Shown here in pieces: positions 1 to 11,614 of a stretch of DNA of 64,000 nt. The position numbers were made by a program, and so were the translations under genes. Positions within the stretch are counted from its first letter, which is position 1, and each line of letters begins with the position of its first letter. The stretch covers positions 74,341,687-74,405,686 of the forward strand of contig NC_088206.1 of NCBI RefSeq assembly GCF_037126465.1. The letters run 5' to 3'. This DNA is from Ornithodoros turicata (taxonomy: Eukaryota > Arthropoda > Arachnida > Ixodida > Argasidae). The notes beneath the pieces are model-generated. The model was not told the DNA's origin and searched no databases. It worked only from the letters and a program-made list of their open reading frames with translations.

Positions 1-316
1 TGCAAAATAACTTGACATTCTACTAATTACCCAGGTTCAAAAGTAATTATACTGCAATCTAAAGAAATTTCTGTTGGATTCAGGGTGCATTGTCATGTTG
101 TGCACTGTATGTTCTCAAATTCCTTTGCAGAACCTGCCAAGAAAGAAAGTTAAGCCAACGCAATTTGTAGCCAGATTTATTAATATAAGGTAGTACAGTG
201 TCATATTCCATCGCCATCAGGATCTATGCATGATGGATCGTGTAGCAATGCCTTATGTGTGAGAAAAATGTGGTTGGTTTTGTCCCTTCAGATGGCGCAC
301 CCTTGGAAGTCTGTGT

Positions 317-374
317 GTTAGCTTAGCTCAATTGGTAGAGCCCAGAAGATGTGGGTTCGAGTCCTACAGCTGGC
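317..374 (+). pseudogene. tRNA-like relic lacking the anticodon arm
   Basis: A 58-nt cloverleaf remnant. The 5' GTTAGCT pairs with 3' AGCTGGC (7 bp with two G-U wobbles), the D arm GCTC/GAGC closes an AATTGGTA loop, and the T arm GTGGG/CCTAC closes TTCGAGT. Box A (TAGCTCAATTGG) and box B (GGTTCGAGTCC) both match the Pol III consensus. Only about 9 nt lie between D arm and T arm, so the 5' part of the anticodon arm is gone and there is no anticodon. It is either a deleted tRNA gene or the head of a tRNA-derived SINE; no SINE body was recognised. Confidence 0.6.
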
Positions 375-469
375 TGACCTTTTCAGAGACTTCCATCCTT
401 TATCATTCATTGCTGTGAGGCTGGCATACATATTTTCTACATGCTTCAGTACAACTTGAGATTTATCCA

Positions 470-755
470 CAGTGCTGTCTATCGCTTCATTTAAGTATAT
501 CTTGCTGGCACTGTGTGTGCTATTTGCATCCATTTCTCCTTTCCCTCGCTAAAGGGAGAACCCGGACACTAAAAACGTCGATGCAGCGCAAGTTATTAGC
601 CACGCATTTTCCGATAAAATAATTTTTAGAGAGATATAAAATGGAAGCGTTGAACTGGTTCAGTTTTCAGCGTGACCGGAACTGAACTGGTACGAAAATC
701 CGAGCAATGCGAACCCAGACCGAACCAGTATTTTTTGCGGTTCGACACCCTGAAA
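470..755. mobile_element. hAT-like MITE, partial copy
   Basis: This stretch resembles the inside and right end of the complete element at 31102-31768. Shared blocks include CTGGCACTGTG, a TCCATTTCTCCTTTC block followed by CTCGCTAAAGG, the ATTAGCCACGCA block, and the terminal GGTTCGACACCCTG. The left terminal repeat is not visible, so the copy is truncated or diverged. No coding potential. Confidence 0.6.
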
Positions 756-789
756 ACGCAAGGTCTAAATTTTGTTATATGGTGCGCGA

Positions 790-1690
790 TCCTCTCTTGG
801 CCTTATGAAGGAAGACAACAGGACGTTGACCCTGTATCAACTTGCCCTTTCTTCCTCGTGTGTTCTAGACCAAATTTGGACACAATTGTTTCGTTTCTCG
901 TTCTGGTCTTTATTCAAAGCCAAAGTGCTGGAACTGATGGACAAATACATTGCCCTGGTATACATACATTCTAATTCAAAGCTTCCGTGGTACAGCAGAC
1001 ATATTCAACGACTATGTAACAAGAAGAAGCAACTTTTCAGATCAAGTGCCTCCCAGTACAAAGATGCCATCAAGGAAGCTTGCCGTTTCACTTCCAGACA
1101 TGCTTCAAAATAATGGGAAACAGTTCTGGGATACAGTGAATAGCCATTAGAAGTGCAACTCCTACATAGCACTAACTGACTCATCTGAGGAGAATATTCC
1201 TCCTCATGAATGTGTTTTCCGAGGTATATTCTCGCACTGCAATAGCCCAGACATTCCTGCTTCAAATTACGTTGTTATGGATCCCATTACCATTGACCCC
1301 TACGGGGTTAAAACTATCATCAAGTTCCGGTGCAGATGGTATCAATTCAAAGTTTCTAAAAAATACTTCTTGTTACTCTTCATTAATTTTGTCTACGATC
1401 TTTAAACAATCATTAGAAGATGGTTTTCGACCGAGTGATTGGAAAACAGGAATGTGGTTCCTCTTCACAAATCCGGCGACAAACATTCTCCAGCTAACTA
1501 TCGTCCAATATCTCAAACCAGCATCTCATGCAAGGTTCTTGAGCACGTCATATATTCCCACTTGGTGCTGTTCCTTGAATCTTAATTATTTTTTTCATCG
1601 CGGTCAGCACGGATTTCAGAAATGATTCTCCCGCAAAACTCAACTGGTATCTTTCGTACATGACTTGAACTCGTGTATCAGTGAAGAATG
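790..1690 (+). pseudogene. Degenerate LINE (CR1-like) reverse transcriptase
   Basis: Reading across frames gives pieces of a non-LTR retrotransposon polymerase. There is a DWKTG segment, then a KSGD..SPANYRPIS motif at about 1470-1515, a KVLEHVI.SHL segment, and a QHGFQK segment followed by TQLVSF.HDLN. These are the usual order of RT blocks 1-2 in CR1/Jockey-type elements. Several stops and frameshifts make it dead. It lies directly upstream of the first recognised LAP3 exon, so it probably sits in LAP3 intron 1. Family assignment is by memory of motifs only. Confidence 0.65.
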
Positions 1691-1731
1691 TGTTGCTGGC
1701 AAGGAAGTGCAATTCTTTCCTTCTTTTCTAG

Positions 1732-4700
1732 AAGGAAGGTCTGGTGCTAGGCGTGTATCGGGAGAAGGATTCTCGACTGGTGCTCACTCCAGCTGCTAAA
1801 GAATATGTCTCCAGGAATAAACTGGATGCGGCCATGGAATTGTACGTTGCCCGTTTTCAGACTGATAGACGTTCTCAGCCGAGAGTCCTTTTAGGTTCAA
1901 GATGTCATGGAAGAAAGGTGAAACTCGCAGTTTCTACGGACTGGACAGTGCGGTGAGTACTAAATCTCGGAAGCCTCATGAGTCGTATTGACTCGTGCTA
2001 TTCTGCGACAGAAGTATCCACTCATGTGCTTCGTCAACTTGGGTCCTAGGCATCCTGTGGAAAACCCTCTAGAAGAACGGGATGAGCATGCAGAGAATAT
2101 TCGCGATGCCATATCTGGTACTTTTTTGCTTACTTGCTCGCTTGTAACACGAAAACTAGTAGTTATCCTTTCTCGGTCAGCGGCCGTCCGCAGGTTACGA
2201 ACCGTCGGAGCCTCTTCCATCGATATTGATCCGTGTAATAATGCGGAAGGTAATTTGCTTTTTTGTAACCAAAATTGTTTTGTGAATAAAGAAATGTTCA
2301 GCGGCAGCAGAAGGCTCCCACCTGGCCCTCTGGAGTTACGACGAGCTCAAAAGGAATCGTGAACCACCCGTAAAGTTGAACCTCTTGGACTGTACGCAAG
2401 AGACACAGTGAGTAGCATCCAGTGCTGTTTGCATCTTCTCAGGGCAATCGACTCTTAGGTGGCTGAGGGGCGTCATCAAGTCTCAGGGACAGAACCTGGC
2501 AAGAAGGCTGTGTGAGACCCCTGGCAACCTCATGACCCCCACAATCTTTGCTCGCACAGCCACAGAAACGCTTCAAGGTCTCGGTGTCCAGGTTATCACG
2601 AGGTAAGCTGGAAACTTTAAAGGCTGACAATCTACTTGGTTCACAGATGTTATTCTCCTCCTTAACAGGAGGAGAAGGAAAGGCTGTAAGGAATTAATGC
2701 TTCCAGAGAACGTCAGTTGTTGTCATGTCAAAGTATGCCACTATTTTGCAATACCGTGGTCAGTGGGAACAAAGTAACATGGAATGGACGGTCTGTTTGA
2801 AACAATTCCCAACTGTTAATATGCATAGCGCGTGACAACTGATCTGCACCAGGCAGGAGCCAGTGATTCCATTTCTAACGAGGCACATTATACGTGCTCG
2901 ACTTGCAAACGACCTGCTGCAGACAAGACATCACTGTGTAAACCTGTTTCATTCTATGAGGGGAACAAGTTTTGAGCTGCATAGTCACTGGTAGCAAAAG
3001 CTAAGTGCACTACTTTCAAGCAGAGATGAAAATAGCAAGTGGAAAAGATTTTATTTACGCCTGAGGGCACACAGTCTGCTACAAGAACAAAATACTGTTG
3101 ACTGCTCAGGACATGACTGTCTCGTATGAGTACTTGAACCACTTATCATCTTTCATTACATTTCTTTCCACTTCCCCTATATTGGCCTTGTGTGTTGGCC
3201 AATCTTGGTGGGTTTGCATCTGATGAAGGTGCAAAACAAGTGTTGAATGAATGGGTGTACACCCACCCAAAAGACTTGTTCTCTGCTGGAATACAGGCAA
3301 CAAACGGTGCACAATTGTGGTCAAACAATGGTGCACATGCATTGAAAAGCGTTTTTTTTCACTGTGTATAAGGGACAAGAAATGGATAAAAGAAAAAAAG
3401 ATGGGGTCCTTCCTGAGTGTCTCCCAGGGGTCAGAAGAGCCACCCATCTTTTTGGAACTGCAATACAATGGACATCTTCATGGAGAGCCCACAGTCTTTG
3501 TCGGGAAAGGTGTTACCTTTGACAGGTAACAGGAATTTCAATTGCCCTAATGTGTATTGCGCAAAGTTTAATAATTGAAAGGCGCCTATTTAAACTAGCC
3601 TTCTGTATAATGATTTTTTTAAATAGAAAATAGAGCATTCAAGTGAGAGACTCCATATTGTTCTTTTTCTGAATTTCTGTCTGCAGAACTGTCATGATGA
3701 GGAAAGTGCTAGAGTATAGTGCTTTCTAAAATGTAAATTTGCAGTCAATGCTGTCATTGGAAAACCTTTCTTTGGTAAATGGTAGAGAAACCATTCTTCT
3801 TCTTGGTTCATGTGATTCTGTGTCATTCCCACAATTTAAAATCAGAATAGAATAAAGACCAGCTAGACAAGAAAGTAACGAGATGCATTTTAGAACCATT
3901 TGGTATAGTTAGTCGATAAATGTGAGTATCTTTGCCAGGTCTCTGCAGCAATTGTATTGAGGACATTTGATTTTTTGGCGCTTCTCCGCAAAATAATGTT
4001 GTTGTCTTACATCTGACAGGTGGTTATTATCGAGTGCAATAAAATATCGTTAAAGCTCAGTTTGAGGTTCCCAAATATAGTGGTGGCATTTCAATCAAGC
4101 CATCTGCCAACATGGATCTCATGCGAGGTGACATGGGTGGAGCCGCGTCTGTGGTTGGTGCCTTTTTTGCCATTGCCAGCCTCAAGATTCCCATTCATCT
4201 TGTGGGTAAGCACCGTATAAGGGTCCTATAAGGGACCGTATTGATCCTCATCCTCGTACGTGTAGGCCTCATACCCCTGACAGAAAATATGCCCAGTGGA
4301 AGAGCGACTAAGCCAGGTGACGTTGTTACGGCTATCAACGGAACGACCATCCAGGTGGACAACACAGATGCAGAAGGGAGGCTCATCCTGGCAGATGCTC
4401 TCTGCTACTCGGCTACATTTAAGCCCAGTGTTGTCGTCGATGTTGCGACACTCACGGGTAATTTGAAATAAGTCGACAAATTAGAAAGCATTTGATGCAA
4501 GTTTCCATGCAGGGTCCATGAATGTGGCCCTGGGGTCGGGTGCAGCTGGTACTTTTTGTACCTCAGACATCCTGTGGAATCTGTTGTATCGGGTAAGTCA
4601 TGGTAAGGCTGTCAACGAGACTGTGATGGAGGTTTTCTTTTGTGGAGGCTGGTAAAATGTCGGGGGACCGTCTGTGGAGGATGCCCTTGTTTGAGCACTA

Positions 4701-5070
4701 CAAGAAGCAAGTGACCAAGGCCCATTTAGCAGACTTGTCCAACGTTGGAAAACACAGTCCCAGTGCCGGCTGTTGCGTCGCAGCTGCATTCCTCAGGGTA
4801 ATAAAAGAAGATGCTCTACCAATGTGTGTATTTTGCCTTTCCCTTTTCTAGGAGTTTGTTCCAGTGAAGCATTGGGCACACATAGATATAGCTGGTGTAA
4901 TGAATGTCAAGGATGAAATTTCATATCTTGGACCAGGAATGACTGGTGAGACAAGACGGGCAATGTAGACAAACTACTGTTTGTGAAAATTTTAATTTTC
5001 AGGGCGACCCGTTCGTACCCTGGTAGAATTTGCGCAACTCTTGGCCACAACTCCGGACAACCTTTTCTAG
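1732..5070 (+). CDS. LAP3: Cytosolic leucyl aminopeptidase (M17), 5' exon missing
   Basis: Zinc/manganese exopeptidase of family M17 that removes N-terminal residues, especially leucine, in cytosolic peptide turnover; the family is a hexamer. Thirteen exons fit in phase: 1732-1841, 1895-1952, 2012-2117, 2181-2249, 2302-2407, 2459-2602, 3373-3525, 4081-4205, 4266-4457, 4513-4592, 4648-4797, 4852-4945, 5003-5070, giving 484 codons plus stop. Visible motifs are EGLVLGVY at the start, MGSFLSV, the metal-binding [11 protein letters not shown] (split by an intron), [10 protein letters not shown], the signature [26 protein letters not shown] and the C-terminal [10 protein letters not shown]. Introns are mostly 50-70 bp. 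The exon with the start methionine was not found; it should end in phase 0 upstream of 1732, perhaps beyond the LINE. A polyadenylation signal AATAAA is at 5109-5114. Confidence 0.93.
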
Positions 5071-5114
5071 AAATACTTTCTATTCACAGATTGTTGAAAT
5101 AGACAACTAATAAA

Positions 5115-7006
5115 ACCGTATAAAGTGACAATCCTTCTCTGATATACACTTTTTCTCATTGTATTTAATCCCCTCATACTGGCACGGAGCTATCGTTTGT
5201 AAAAGTTGACTCCAACTGGACAGCATTTACCACATAATAGATAATTACAACCTATTCACTGCTAAGGTGTTCATAAGGATGGTTACAACGGACTCTCAAA
5301 AAATCCTTGATCCATGTGGGATACGTTGCATGGATTGGCAATAAGTTCCCCAGAAATGTATCTCTGGGGGAACACATGTTTATGGGTATATGCATTATGC
5401 AGTAGCTGAGCTGTACTGGAACTGTTACAACGAGTTTTTCACTCAGTGCACACCGGATGCACAACTTGTTGCAGCTTCGTGGTTACCCTGGTTGCTGATA
5501 AGAGATATCGACTGATAAGGCTCCATAATTCGCGATGGAGTCAAGTAATCCGACGATTCTAGCTTAATTCATCGATAACAGCTTACAAGATTATTTTGTG
5601 AAACAGAATGGGCATGCATGCATGGTCCAATAAGGAATCGTTGATAAGGGCTCGTTAATTGATAAAGTAGCTTAGTAAAGTAAAGGAGCTGCTGTCCCTC
5701 ATGAACTGCAGAGAAAGTTTGCAACTGATAAAAGGCCAACCTCCATGGAGCGAATGTACAGTGAAAAAGCTGAGTGCGAATTTCGCTCAGTGTCGGACGC
5801 TGTAGGGTGCTGTTGGTGGCGGGACTGAAACCGCTTGGAACACAAATTTTTTCAACAACTGGAACGTAACCACAATTCACCATAGGCAGTTAACCAGAAC
5901 CTCAACCGAAAAATGTGATTTCGGTTACTGGCTCATATGAATTTGTTCGAACAACTTTGGATGCGATACTTGTATTGCTTTACAACTCTGATTAATGGTG
6001 TAGTACGTGCTCTTTGTAATATGTTTTTCCTTCAGAACTTGCGTAGACAAAACACCATTTGGACCCATAGTCGTATGACATATTAACTGTATTATTGTGA
6101 TCATGTAAGATAAGACGCATTGCACGTTGTTTGTATCCACATCTGTTTGCCTAACCGCTGATCGCACACAGTTTTTCTTCCCATGTGGCTTGTTACAGCA
6201 CGAACGAAATGAATGTGCACGAGATAGTAGAGACTGCAACAAATTATTTTTCGAGGAATGTCGCAAACAGCGTAGGGCCATCGCAGAAAGAGTTGAGTTT
6301 CTCTTTTACCTGGCAGATGGCACTGCATCACTCTTTCGGGGTCTAACCAATAATTACGTTACTTTTTACCGGTTTGCACTTTATATGGCTATACCCTTTG
6401 TATCGGGCGGATAGCGCGTAGTGGCGACTAGTGGCGACAACTGATCTTGATCAGTGGTGCTACCATGTTGCGGAAGAAGCACCGCATAGTTACGTTACGT
6501 ATATGTTCATTCTTGGCGTTATGACGACGGAAGGATGTCAGGAAGCGGCAAAACGACATGTAAACAAGGTCACGATGAAAGATGCCTCCAGCCTCAGAAC
6601 ATCATGTTAAACAAAGTCACATGACCCCAAAATGACGTTTTCTATGACGTGCAACCAGGACAAGAATGCAGTTTTGCCAAAAGCACAAAACTTGAGGCGA
6701 ATGACTATCAGAAGTTATCTCGTTATTTTATGACTTTATCGAAATGTGCAACCTTCGAAGTGTCACGCCTGTTTATTGTAGTGTGGACCCCTGTCAAGCA
6801 GTCACCGAAATTTCGGGCCTGGATTTTCCTAGGGCATCTCGGAAAAATATTACGAGGGTTAGCGGGAATCGGTATTTCCAGTCATTAACAATGGGTGCAA
6901 TATGGCGCCTCCCTTTCTTTCACAGTGTTCTTTCATCATGCCTCGCAGAACGCTGCTGTAAAAAGCTACATTGTGCGGAATTTGGAACAAACGACTCTTG
7001 GAAGAT
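5115..7006. other. Intergenic spacer LAP3-NVL
   Basis: About 1.9 kb between the LAP3 poly(A) signal and the NVL start. Only short unrelated ORFs are present. The one recognisable item is a copy of a dispersed motif (TACCCTTTGTATCGGGCGG) near 6393-6411, which recurs near 14800 and 52998. Confidence 0.5.
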
Positions 7007-10000
7007 ATGAACAGCAATCCAGATAAATGTCGAAAGCGATGCTTCGGTGGCGATCCACGCTTACTACCCCGCATCAAACAAGTACTCGAAGAAACCACCG
7101 ACCCGGACGACATTGCGGATAGGCTGCAAAACTTATTTCCCGAGTATCGAAGAAAGAAAAGGAACCCTTTCGTGTTCGCCATCACCGAGATTCTCCAAGG
7201 ATTAACTCAAGATACACCCGACGCAAACATGGTGAATAAATCCGTCACGGATCTTTACAAAGAATCACCGAGGAGAAAGAAAGCAAGAAAAGATGACGTT
7301 GATCAAGTAGTGGAGGAAGCGATCGAGAAACGGCAAAAAGAGGTTGCCTTGTATGAATCGACAACCCGATTTTCAGAGCTTGGCGGCATCCAAGGTCCTT
7401 TGGTAGAAGTATGCAACATGTTAATTCATCTTAAGCATCCTGAAGTGTACAAGAAGCTGGGAGTGATGCCACCTCGAGGATTCCTTTTGCACGGGCCCCC
7501 TGGATGTGGCAAGACACTGCTCGCACATGCTGTGGCTGGGGAACTAGAGCTGCCCATGATCAAGGTAGGAGTGGAAGGGCTTTACAAATAAAAAAAGTGA
7601 TTGAAATGAACGCAGGTAGCAGCTCCCGAAGTGGTGGCCGGTGTCTCGGGAGAATCGGAGCAACGGATACGAGAGTTGTTCGAGAAGGCTGTCGCCTCCG
7701 CACCTTGTATTCTCTTCCTGGACGAAATCGACGCCGTCACACCCAAACGGGAAACGGCCCAGCGCGAGATGGAACGTCGAATTGTGGCTCAACTGCTTTA
7801 TAGCATGGACAATTTAAGCCAGAGTGGAGCCCAAGTGCTCGTCATTGGAGCAACAAATCGGCCAGACGCACTGGACCCAGCCCTTCGTAGGGCAGGAAGG
7901 TTTGACAGGGAGATCTCTCTGGGTATTCCCAACGAGGCTGCACGATCACAGATACTGCAGGTAAGCTTTGCTTTTTCTATTCTATAAATGAGCAGCTGTA
8001 ATGAACCCAGGTGCTGTGCAAGAAACTCACTTTGAGTACAGACGTGGACTTTGAGTGGTTGGCCCATCAAACACCAGGCTTTGTTGGAGCTGACCTCATG
8101 GCTCTCACAAGGGAGGCTACCATGGCAGCCATTAATAGAGTGTTTCATACCACATTCCACACTGAATGTTCCAAGCTAGAGAGAACATTATCTCTATTGA
8201 GAGAAACAACTCCATTCAACGAGGAACAGCTGGCTAACCTGTCTGTCGAGTTTCAAGATTTCAAGATGGCTCTGAAGGCAGTTCAGCCCTCGGCTACACG
8301 GGAAGGATTTGCTAGCGTTCCTCACATCACATGGGACCATGTGGGTGCTCTTACTCACGTACGGGAAGCATTGCAAGTACGAACAACATTCAACAACGGG
8401 TTCAACTTTTTTTCACTTTTCTTTTTTCTTTTTGTTGTTGGCAGATAGCTATTATGGGTCCCGTGAAACACCGTGAGAAATATGAATCCTTGGGGTTGAC
8501 CACTTCAACGGGCATCTTGCTTTATGGGCCCCCAGGTTGTGGAAAAACTCTTCTCGCTAAGGCTGTGGCTAATGAGGCGGGCATAAACTTCATCTCAGTC
8601 AAGGTGGGCACAATTTCAAAAAGGACAAAAAACAGTTTGAATACTTTTAGGGTCCCGAGCTTCTCAACATGTACGTGGGCGAGAGTGAGCGTGCTGTGCG
8701 ACTGTGCTTTCAGCGTGCTCGCAACTCAGCTCCGTGCGTCATTTTCTTTGACGAGCTGGATGCCCTCTGTCCAAGACGATCAGATGCTGGTGAGGGAGGG
8801 GCCACAGCTCGGGTCGTCAATCAGATGCTCACAGAGATGGATGGACTGGAGCCGAGGAAACAGGTACTCTTAATATTCTTCCCTCTTGATCAACTGGAAC
8901 ATCCACATCGTTCAATCCTGGTCTTGGCTGAAGAAGATTACACTCTCTTCTCATAGTTGTAAGCACGTCCATTAGTAGGATTCCAGCCACACAAAATTCA
9001 ATAGGAATTGAGAAACTCCCAAAATCCTTCAAAGTAGCGCTGTCGAAATTATACAGTAAAACCCGCGTATAACAATATCCCTCGTAAAATGATGGTTTAT
9101 GATTTTACCGTCAAAATATATATTGTTTGTACGGGGAAACGGCCAAAATAAAAATTGAGACAAGAAAATAGACTGTTCATTTTCCAATACTGTAAGTGAA
9201 AGAGGTCTCCGTATTTGGCCAGAGCTGCTCAAATTCGCGAGATGATTCAAAGCACGTGCTTTCCACCTAAAGCGAGCTTCTCCTAAAGCACGTAGGCATT
9301 AGGTGAAGCCGACTTGCGGAATGGAGATGCGTAGTGTTGCCAGAAGTTCTCCTGCTATGTTTCCTGGTTCCCTCCATAAATCTGTTGGCTGTTTTCCCAA
9401 GCCAGTGCAATGTTACGCAGCTTCGAGGGTTTTTTAGCATTTTTTTTGCTAAACGCGGGGTGGCGCATGACTTTTTGGGACACGCTATTTAGGTCAACCC
9501 ACGTTTTATGATGCACCCCGTGATGGAATTAGCGATTACTGTTCATATCATTATACGCGCGTTTCAGTGGATTTGTGAGCCCGAGTTGAAATTTTTTTCT
9601 TTTTTTAATTTCAATTTGAGTAACCATTTGAGTGCCGATTTAAACGATTTGCTGCGAAAAATTGGCTACAAACTTCAATACTAGTAGCCACTGCACAAAT
9701 TGACAAAACACCTTTGGAGGGTCTCATGATGCTTATGCTGGCATTTTGATTCAAACATTTGATCTGCAGGTGTTTGTCCTGGCAGCTACCAACCGTCTGG
9801 ACATAATTGACCACGCAATGCTTCGTCCAGGAAGACTGGACCAGACCCTGTATGTGGGTCTCCCTAGTGACCAAGATCGTGTGGACATCCTACATAAGCT
9901 GACACGCATTCAGCCCAAACTCCACCCAGACGTCTCCCTCAGGGATTTGGCCGCTCGTTGCCAACGCTTCTCAGGAGCTGATCTGGCAGCACTGGTACGC

Positions 10001-10135
10001 CAGGCATCCATCTTGGCTCTCACGGAACACCTCAAGGATGAGACGATGGATTTGCTTGTGACTGCTCAACATTTTGATGCAGCTTTGCACAAAGTAAAGC
10101 CTTCCATAGCTATGGAAAAACATGGTCAGAGTTGA
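7007..10135 (+). CDS. NVL: Nuclear VCP-like AAA ATPase (NVL)
   Basis: Type II double AAA ATPase of the nucleolus that works in 60S ribosome biogenesis (yeast Rix7). Exons 7007-7564, 7616-7960, 8011-8376, 8445-8603, 8651-8863 and 9770-10135 are all in phase 0 and give 668 codons plus stop. The N-terminal part has the basic helical domain ending in [10 protein letters not shown], as in the family's nucleolin-binding domain. AAA1 has Walker A GPPGCGKT near residue 163, Walker [11 protein letters not shown] and [23 protein letters not shown]2 has [25 protein letters not shown] and [19 protein letters not shown]. It is shorter than vertebrate NVL (about 850), mainly in the acidic linker before AAA1. 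An in-frame ATG at 6971 would add 12 residues; 7007 was chosen as the cleaner start. The last intron (8864-9769) carries a transposon. Confidence 0.95.
9055..9576. mobile_element. pogo/Tigger-like MITE in NVL intron 5
   Basis: The left end CAGTAAAACCCGCGTATAAC and the reverse complement of the right end (CACTGAAACGCGCGTATAAT) are alike, in the style of pogo/Tigger terminal repeats. A TA precedes the left end; the right TA is not intact. There is no transposase ORF. The element explains why this intron is 906 bp while the other NVL introns are about 50-70 bp. Confidence 0.6.
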
Positions 10136-10178
10136 TGTATCCCGAGCCAATCAAATATATTTGGATTAAAAATTGGAC

Positions 10179-10184
10179 AATAAA
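10179..10184 (+). promoter_or_regulatory. Poly(A) signal of NVL
   Basis: AATAAA lies 44 nt after the NVL stop codon, which fits a short 3' UTR. Confidence 0.6.
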
Positions 10185-10739
10185 TCGAGAGGTTCCTCTA
10201 TTATTAAATTTGCTGTAACTTTGAAAACCGTCCTTGGAAACATGATTATTTTCCATCCTGCCACAATGCTTCTCATTCAAAGGACTTTTCTACAGATACA
10301 AGATCTCTTACACTGTGTTGACACGTTTTCTGCCGGCAGCAAGTAAGGAGGATATCCGAGATAAACGAGGTCACTAAAGACGCCCGCTTGTCTTCTAGCA
10401 TGCACACGAGTCAGTTTTCACATCTATTTTGTGTCTAGGGTAGGATGGAAAGAGAAAACTGATTGCACTTGCGCTACTTCTGGATCATGCAGTGTGCATT
10501 CACACAAGATATGGGCCAAAGAATGGATACTGAAGAAGCGTGTTCAGAGGTTCCTATCATGACACCTGAGATTAATGAGGGCACACTATTTTCACGAGCG
10601 ACCTTGGGATTGTAAACAAATCGTGTCTGACATTTTTCTGTCCCCGGTTGATTGCGGGGCTAGAGGTATGTAGGCGACCTCTTCAAAGGGGCTTGCACGG
10701 ATGGTGGCATAGGTGCAGTCGTTTCACAGCAGCGATTTT

Positions 10740-11110
10740 GGTCTTAGATTCACTTATGAGTTCCCAATGGACAGCTTTATTCAATACTTGGACCTCCACG
10801 TAACAACATCAACAAAGCACACTTGTTGGCAATATTACCCTCGCTCATGAAAAGGCCCTTTTCCATGCAAGTGGTTCGTTTCCTCGATGATCCCATATGT
10901 CTGCTGTGTGTCCTACAACTTGGTTTTGTCGAGACTGCTGTTTTCCGCCTCCAACAAGCTACACAAACTATATTTCTCTCAGTGCTAACAAACTTGTTGC
11001 GTGCAAGAGTAATGTCATTTACACTATTCCGTTTCCATGGGGCCAAACTGGTGTACCTAAAAGGTTCATTGTTGAGACCCACTTTTTCGTACAACCAAAA
11101 TAAAGGGACT
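10740..11110 (+). pseudogene. Penelope-like element fragment, degenerate
   Basis: Translating across frames gives FIQYLDLHVT followed by KHTCWQYYPRS, like the C-terminal end of a Penelope-like reverse transcriptase. About 200 bp later comes IYTIPFPWGQTGVP, like the start of its GIY-YIG endonuclease (consensus VVYKIPL.CGK.Y.GQTG). Frames change and stops intervene, so the piece is inactive. It sits in the intergenic space between the convergent NVL and AVEN genes. Assignment rests on motif resemblance only. Confidence 0.5.
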
Positions 11111-11583
11111 GTCAAGATGATGTAATGCAAAGTTCCTCGTTTGATAATCAATTTCAATTTTTAGACAAGTTTCCAATGTGTTTATTGGATGTAACCTGTT
11201 TTCTTGTTCCCTTTTTGCACCTGTCCATGTCCTTTGAGCGTGTTTTTTGACGGGAGAATCGTCACTTAGTACTCTATTACATTTTTCAAATGTCTGTTGT
11301 GACATTGTTCGCTGGCACTCACCATGGTAAAAGCTTTATTATTTCAAAGTGTCGTTTCAAACCTAGGCTGAAACCGCCGAGCACAACGTCGACCAATGGG
11401 CATTTTCCCAACGTTCTTACAATGACTGGTGTGCTTACTGCAATGCATGGAGAGCACAAGGTCCCTGTTTTGAAGCCTGAGCTAACCTGCACCATGCAGA
11501 TTCTCGTTCAACCAGTCCAATGTGTCATTTATGTTTTCTGTAATCCTTGTCTGCAGGTTTCCTGCGGCGATTGTGTTGGATGT

Positions 11584-11614
11584 CCCCTGACTATTCTTAT
11601 AGAATAGTCAGGGG
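11584..11614. repeat. Perfect 14-bp inverted repeat (hairpin)
   Basis: The arms CCCCTGACTATTCT and AGAATAGTCAGGGG are perfect complements around a 3-nt TAT centre. There is no oligo-T tract and no gene end next to it, so a terminator role is not supported. It may be a relic of a foldback element. Confidence 0.75.

Noticed and set aside
10823..11157. ORFs of 100 and 126 codons on both strands
   Set aside because: They overlap the broken Penelope-like fragment, whose motifs are spread over several frames.
11584..11614. Hairpin considered as a transcription terminator
   Set aside because: No U tract, no gene end nearby, and the DNA is from an animal nucleus, where such terminators are not used.
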